Part shown: positions 58,792 through 64,000 of the stretch, piece by piece
How positions within the stretch are numbered: the stretch's first letter is position 1
Layout of the letters: each line of letters begins with the position of its first letter
NCBI GenBank assembly: GCA_030248225.1
Contig: JASANE010011670.1
Coordinates: 62,001 to 126,000 of the forward strand
Origin: Trileptium ribeirensis
Taxonomy: Eukaryota; Nematoda; Enoplea; Enoplida; Thoracostomopsidae
Direction of reading: 5' to 3'
DNA: 64,000 nucleotides
The notes under the pieces: generated by a model
What the model was told of the DNA's origin: nothing
Databases searched by the model: none
What the model saw: the letters and a program-made list of their open reading frames with translations, nothing else
Program-made: the position numbers and the translations under genes

Positions 58792-59275
58792 GCGTGAGTA
58801 AGCTTAAGGTGACCCCGGCAACCATCCTATTTTGTCATCACCGATATCGAATCGCAAACCCTTGTTACGGAAAATTGGCTTAATTTCATTCGGTTTTTCG
58901 CTAACCGAAAATTGGCAAAATCAAATTCAGTGCCAGAAATTAGACCTTGTGTTCGAACAGAATTTCGACGATTTCAATTTGCAGAAATTCTGTTCCCTAT
59001 TGAATTATCGTTTAAATTTGCAATATAACAGTGTTCGCGAACAAATTTAATGCAAAAGCGACGTCACAATCAAATTGACAAATTTTCGTTCTCAAAAAGT
59101 TGGGTGATTTTAAATGAATTTTCGTGAACACAAAAAGGTTAGATTTCAATCGCAAGCGCTGTGTTCGCGGACAGTTTTACGCCGGATTTCAATTGACCTA
59201 AAAGCGTTCCGTAACAAATTTTATGCAAAAATACAAAATAGGATGGTTGGCGGGGTCACCTTAAGTTTACTTGCG
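58792..59275. mobile_element. MITE, copy B (same family as 18161-18443)
   Basis: Left end GAGTAAGCTTAAGGTGACCC, then CAACCATCCTATTTTG; right end CAAAATAGGATGGTTGGCGG, then GGTCACCTTAAGTTTACTT. The interior next to each end (GATATCG on one side, TTATGCAAAAATACAAAAT on the other) matches copy A in reverse, so the two copies lie in opposite orientation. 484 bp, no coding potential. Confidence 0.85.
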
Positions 59276-59329
59276 ATTTATGGTTGTCCGGGGTGTATAC
59301 CAAAGCTGCATGCGGAAGGGGTGCGCTCC

Positions 59330-59600
59330 TCATGAGATGTTGGACAACTTAGAGCCATTTTGCACACAACTTAACTTGAACGCCTCATAACCTGATTTTG
59401 TATGGCAGAGAAGCTCTATAAAGGTTTGCTACATGGCTTATTTAGGATGTAGGATCTGGGTCAAAAGGCGTTTTAAAACGGGCCCATGAGACAGAAAATA
59501 TACAAAAGCGGCAATATCTCTGCAACCACTAGAGCTACTTAGGTTTAATTTTGTATAGCAATTCACCCTCTACATAGCTGCATATAGTACACTGCTGTTA
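59330..59600. repeat. Diverged unit of the 22250-23110 repeat family
   Basis: Contains GAGACAGAAAATATAC, AAAGCGGCAATATCTCTGCA, ACCACTAGAG and later AGCTACTTAGG in the same order as the units near 22600-23050. Weak but ordered similarity; noncoding. Confidence 0.4.
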
Positions 59601-62600
59601 TTATTTGTGTGGTCAGCCTATTGTTCCGTTTTTACGAACACAGTTTGGCCTTGCCTTGGAACAACTCTAGTGCCTGACCGATTATGTAAGATTCATAACT
59701 CTAAGTTATACGATAGGGAAAAAAGACTCTACTTGGGTCAAGGATGGGTCCTTCCCATTTTTACGTACATCCTGCATAACCGTACCCGTTTGTCGTAGCT
59801 AAAACCAACGTCCTTATAAATTCCTAATTGCACAGTCGTTTGTATCGCACAGGACAGGAGCAATGCCGCGACAATAATGAGAACAGTAGTCTCTTACTTC
59901 TCAAAAACTTTGCAATTTCTAGAGTTTCTTACATTGTCAGAACACGTAAGCTCACCAATCTGGCACCGCTTCTGTCTCTGGAACTTGTAAGCTTTTATAT
60001 CCTAAATATTTGACATCGCGCTCTACACCCAGCTCTGGGGCTTCCGGTAAATTGCCAGTAATCCTGTCTAGTAGGTCTACACTATGAGCGTCACGCGCTC
60101 ATTTATGACTTCCTATCGCTCGAGCGATACCATCCTCGAGTCACGTGTGGCGCAATGGACGTGCCCAAAGTTGGCTCAAGTTTGCACAAGATCGAAAATT
60201 GATGATAATCATCTTAGAGATCCTAACTCCTGAAATCACCCCTAATTAGACATTTGTTTCCTGATCAACCTCGTCACGTCCCATTTCTCCGTAACGCAAT
60301 CCTCACCCTAGAACCTAAACTTTCGCGCTCTCGATTGTTTCATTTTCCTCTTCTGCAATTTTAGTATGTGTTATTATTGTTATGTTGTCGTTTTGCGATG
60401 GCTGAAAACATATATTCCTATGCGGAGAGCGACAGAGGAAAAAGTTTGCTATGAAACTGAATTCGAAATATATCTGCAAATGCTAACTGAAAGCTTAAAG
60501 GGGCACGCTTGGAAATAAAAAAATGTCAAAACTTTGCGATCAAGTCGCTTCAAAAATTATGGGGCTTTGCTCCCACCCGATCTGAGGCCAAAGTTTTCTT
60601 AGGTCGAGTGTAATTTTGAAACGGTCGGTTTGTGCTGTACGGCACATTTTGTCTCTAACTCAAGTGTCCGAACGTCTAGGCTAAAATTTTGACTACCCTT
60701 AATCCCCAGAGTATCAATTATTGCAACAAAATGTTAAATTTTGATGTTTAACCGCTGTTCCATGAACCGGCGTCCACTAGAACGTAGGTAAATTTAATCT
60801 CTCCTTTTTCAAGTATATATAGCAGTATGATGATAATGTAAAGCTTTTACTGGTCGGCGGTTAAGCAAGCGCGCGACTAGTTTCTCGACGCTAGACCAAC
60901 GTCCTAGCCAATTCTTGCTTGCTGGTGGTGCCTAAGCCCAAGACAAACTTGGATCGGGAAATCTTAACAAATTATCATTAGTTGTCCTATAAATGTAAGA
61001 TGCAGGACTTCTAATAACTTTGGGTCCAAGTTATCCTGTGAAATTTTGGGGGCAACGCGTTAAGTGGTTTTGGCTTGAATTATCCTAGCAATTTCGATGC
61101 AGAAACCTTAGTGATTTTGGCTTAAGTTAACCTATCGAATCGGGATGATAAACTCTCGGTGCTTATACCCTAGAAAATTTAGATGAATATCCGACAAAGG
61201 ACAGAACAAACGTGACTCTCATGTAACACGATTGCTTATCATTTTGTACGTTTGGAAAGCGCAGCGATGCCCTCCGTGTCCCCAATTTGTTCGGATTTCC
61301 AACTGTTCCCTTGGTCCTGCTTCGGAGGCGTAGTTAGTACCTTATTGGCTAAGCTTACGGTCATGGGAAGGACATGGGGATTTACGGGTTGTTATTGACA
61401 GTCGCCAGTCTTTGTCTATTTAGGTAATACTGGGGACATCCTCATCTCGAAACGAGGACACTGAAGTGGCTTTTTTAGTTTAACGAAACCACAAACCACT
61501 GCTGATTTTCAAAGCCAACGGTTTAAAGCTCACCGAAGTGGGGAGATTGCTTAATTAAACTATGCCAAAATTTAGAATCACTGAGAAGAGATTGTTTTGA
61601 TTTTATATATTTTGCCAAGAAGACCCCTACTGAGGTAGGCAGACCATAGGAGCAATTGCAACTTGCGGTATCAGGACCCGTCCTTATGGCACCGGATTCT
61701 TCTATGTGTTTACTTACTGGTTACCGCTATAACAATTCGTCTGTACAACATTATATATAGTTTAATTGCTGCATGTACCCAAATTTGATGAGGGGATAAT
61801 GGAATTTAAGGTTTATCAATAAGTAAGCACTTTTCCAGCTAAAGATTTAAGAAAAATAACCTAGTTGCGAATCAAAATTATGTCATTCTCTTGGATCAAT
61901 TTCTCAGGTCCTCATTAGTGGTTAAGTACAAGCACTGTAAACGGAAGCCGGGTCGTTCTTAGCGTATTAACGCGTATATTACCTACATATATAAATGCAA
62001 ATATTAATCGAAAATAGAAGCCGAGAATAGCACAACAAATCCGGGCAAGCGCAAACGAGATAAGATCAAAACTCCCTAAGCTTAAGTAATCCTCCTAGAA
62101 ATTAGTTCTTCTCTTTTTTCAAATTTACTTAACTCAATATAAGAATGGCGAATTTTCACCCAGTCCGAAGATTCGATGGGCCCGTGAAGGCACGCGTCCT
62201 TCTTTCCTGCGTTTACTATTTGTTCGGCTCGAAACGCAGCATGAGCGCGGAACCATCTACTAGGCTGCAAAAGTTTGAAAACCATTCTATCAACAACAAA
62301 TGCAAAAGCGAACCCTAGCTTTACCAGACTTGATTTCCTCCAAAAAAATTGTAAACGCGGTCGTCTCAGGGAAAACTTCTCCGTGCCTAGCTCAACTCAA
62401 TAAATCATGCAAAACATGGACATGCTACGTCCAGATGGTTTTAAAATCTACCTAAGATCACGGGGAGTCAGAAGGACTTCGGCTAATATTTCTGCTTAAT
62501 CGCACTATGTGTTGTGAATGTGTCCTGTATATTGTGAGATTGCTACTGAAAATAGAGATATTGGAAGATTCGTTCAAAGGGTCGGACAAGAACTGACCAT

Positions 62601-64000
62601 ACGTTAAAAACCGACAAATAACATTAATTGTTATAGTAAATAAGCTTATCTCGAAACGCTACAAACAGCCAAAGTTAGCTTATTTGTGCGACCGATAGTG
62701 GCAGGGGTGTCACGAACGTATCTTCGACCGGTCCACCAGGTCAAAATTCAGTACAAAATGTTAAAGGTTCGGGAGGAATTCTAATCCCTTGAAACAAAAT
62801 CAGATCTTAATAAAACAATGGCTATATATACAATAAACGCACCCTACTGAATCTTATCTTCATCAGTTTTAGCGCACAGACTGTCCTAAGGATTACTATG
62901 TCATCTACTTTACATTTATTCTATAATAAAAATTTATGCAAAGTTTTTAAGTTTAATTTTCGATTCGTCATTTTCAGAAACCTTTTACAACGTCGAACTT
63001 TGAACGTATATACATAATGCGGCGTTCACGTTATAATGTCCCCAACGTTTGGAAAATATGTACACCACACAGTGTGAGGCACACTGTTGACAACAGAGTG
63101 TCTTAGACACCCCATGGTTTCAATAAATTTTTTCAAAGGTAGCTAGTTACGCGTATTACAACTTCTCGACGGTATCAGGCAAACCGCGTTTTCTGGCTGT
63201 TTCATTGGCAGTGTTCGGAATTATTTGAACAATGTTAATATTGGCTAGATACAATTATCTTCAATTTAGAAAGTTGACAGATGACTAATAAACAGCATTA
63301 GCTACAGGCGGTGTCCGTTATAGTTAATTCGCGCCAAATTGGTAGCTAAGGGTTGTACGATACTGTCAAGAAAAAATGTAGTAGCTAGGGGTGTGTGGCA
63401 CACCCTCGACAATTGATTTACAGTATGGGTGTCACCCTGAGTGTCTATACAGTAGGGTCGCGACTACATGGGGACAAAAATTAATAAAGTTAAGCTATGA
63501 CGAACGTATGCAGCCATTCGTAAATGTCATGTTAAAAGTGATATAAATTCATTTCATAGTTTTCCACCGTGGCCGGGTTAAAGTTTGAACTGATACATCT
63601 TATTCAAAAATTCTAATATACATTATCCATTTAGTTTATTGGAAATATTAAATCGAAAAGCTACAAATCGCATCTAGCGACTAGTATATTATACCCAGAT
63701 TATATCATGTATCTTTGAAAAACAATTGACAATCATGCCGCATTACTATAACTTTCTGCAATGACGCTGTCATTTTTTGCACAATCTTCTAGGCTGAGGG
63801 ACGACGAAAATGCCAACTGTAGTTTACAACGTTATAAGTTTTGTTCTGTTCACCTATATTCTGTCCTGTCCACAGTGAATTTGCCAGGTCAGAATTAGTA
63901 ATTCAACGAAGCTGTTAGGATTATTATTGCTAAGATAGATATTTTTGGACAGCCTGTAAGCTGACCTTAACGGTGTCAAAATCAGTGAATACTAATCTCA
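59601..64000. other. Noncoding region to the end of the window
   Basis: No frame longer than about 70 codons and no recognisable family. Noted: a perfect 14-bp palindrome ATCGCTCGAGCGAT at 60115-60128 and a short disintegrin-like word at 62880-62906. Nothing else supported. Confidence 0.6.

Noticed and set aside
60115..60128. Perfect 14-bp palindrome as a regulatory site
   Set aside because: Isolated short palindrome; expected by chance in 64 kb and no associated gene.

Overview
This is a 64 kb piece of an invertebrate animal nuclear genome. The evidence is one spliced gene with short exons, kilobase introns and GT-AG type splice sites, an AT-rich intergenic background, and many transposable elements. 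The acceptors are mostly T-rich followed by CAG or TAG. That fits an ecdysozoan such as a nematode or arthropod, but I cannot name the species. There are no bacterial operons, tRNA or rRNA genes, or CRISPR arrays that I can see.

Layout. (1) 714-22004, plus strand: the 3' half of a membrane-anchored ADAM (meltrin-like) gene. Seven exons join in perfect reading phase (990 codons plus stop). They encode the end of the disintegrin domain, the cysteine-rich domain, an EGF-like module, one membrane span and a 650-residue cytoplasmic tail with proline-rich SH3 ligands and three YxVP/YxxIP-type SH2 ligands. The metalloprotease domain lies upstream of the window. The last intron starts with GC instead of GT and has a stop four codons into it. 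Introns carry small DNA transposons. (2) 22.1-25.6 kb: noncoding, with a degenerate tandem repeat. (3) 25638-28778: a hAT-type DNA transposon with terminal inverted repeats and an internally deleted, frameshifted transposase. (4) 28.8-38.7 kb: mostly noncoding, with a complete but dead Tc1/mariner-like element (31312-32387), one possible orphan exon and a GC-rich block of unknown nature.

(5) 38789-46206, minus strand: a 5'-truncated Ty3/gypsy LTR retrotransposon whose long pol frame is intact from mid reverse transcriptase through integrase and a roughly 550-residue tail. It is followed by two further, related ORFs on the same strand (41615-40383 and 40123-38789). Both read as a NADAR (YbiA/DUF1768-like) domain joined to an SGNH/Rossmann-like domain. 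This is the most unusual thing in the window: a retroelement that appears to carry two copies of a predicted ADP-ribose/N-glycoside-processing enzyme in the position where env genes usually sit, each ATG directly preceded by a splice-acceptor-like sequence. (6) 46207-48960, minus: a decayed BEL/Pao retrotransposon, fused in frame to the gypsy pol at 46206. (7) 49.5-50.9 kb: a near-perfect 311-bp tandem duplication and an array of about eight 30-bp palindromic units. (8) About 50.95-56.37 kb, plus: a decayed membrane-glycoprotein-like remnant followed by a decayed gypsy protease-RT-RNase H-integrase, the latter split by a 702-bp MITE with long inverted repeats and a 5-bp target duplication. (9) 56.4-64 kb: mostly noncoding, with one candidate terminal exon and a MITE (58792-59275) sharing its ends with one in the ADAM intron.

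Only the ADAM gene looks like a conserved host gene. Everything else recognisable is mobile DNA at different stages of decay; the gypsy/NADAR element is the only one with long open frames.
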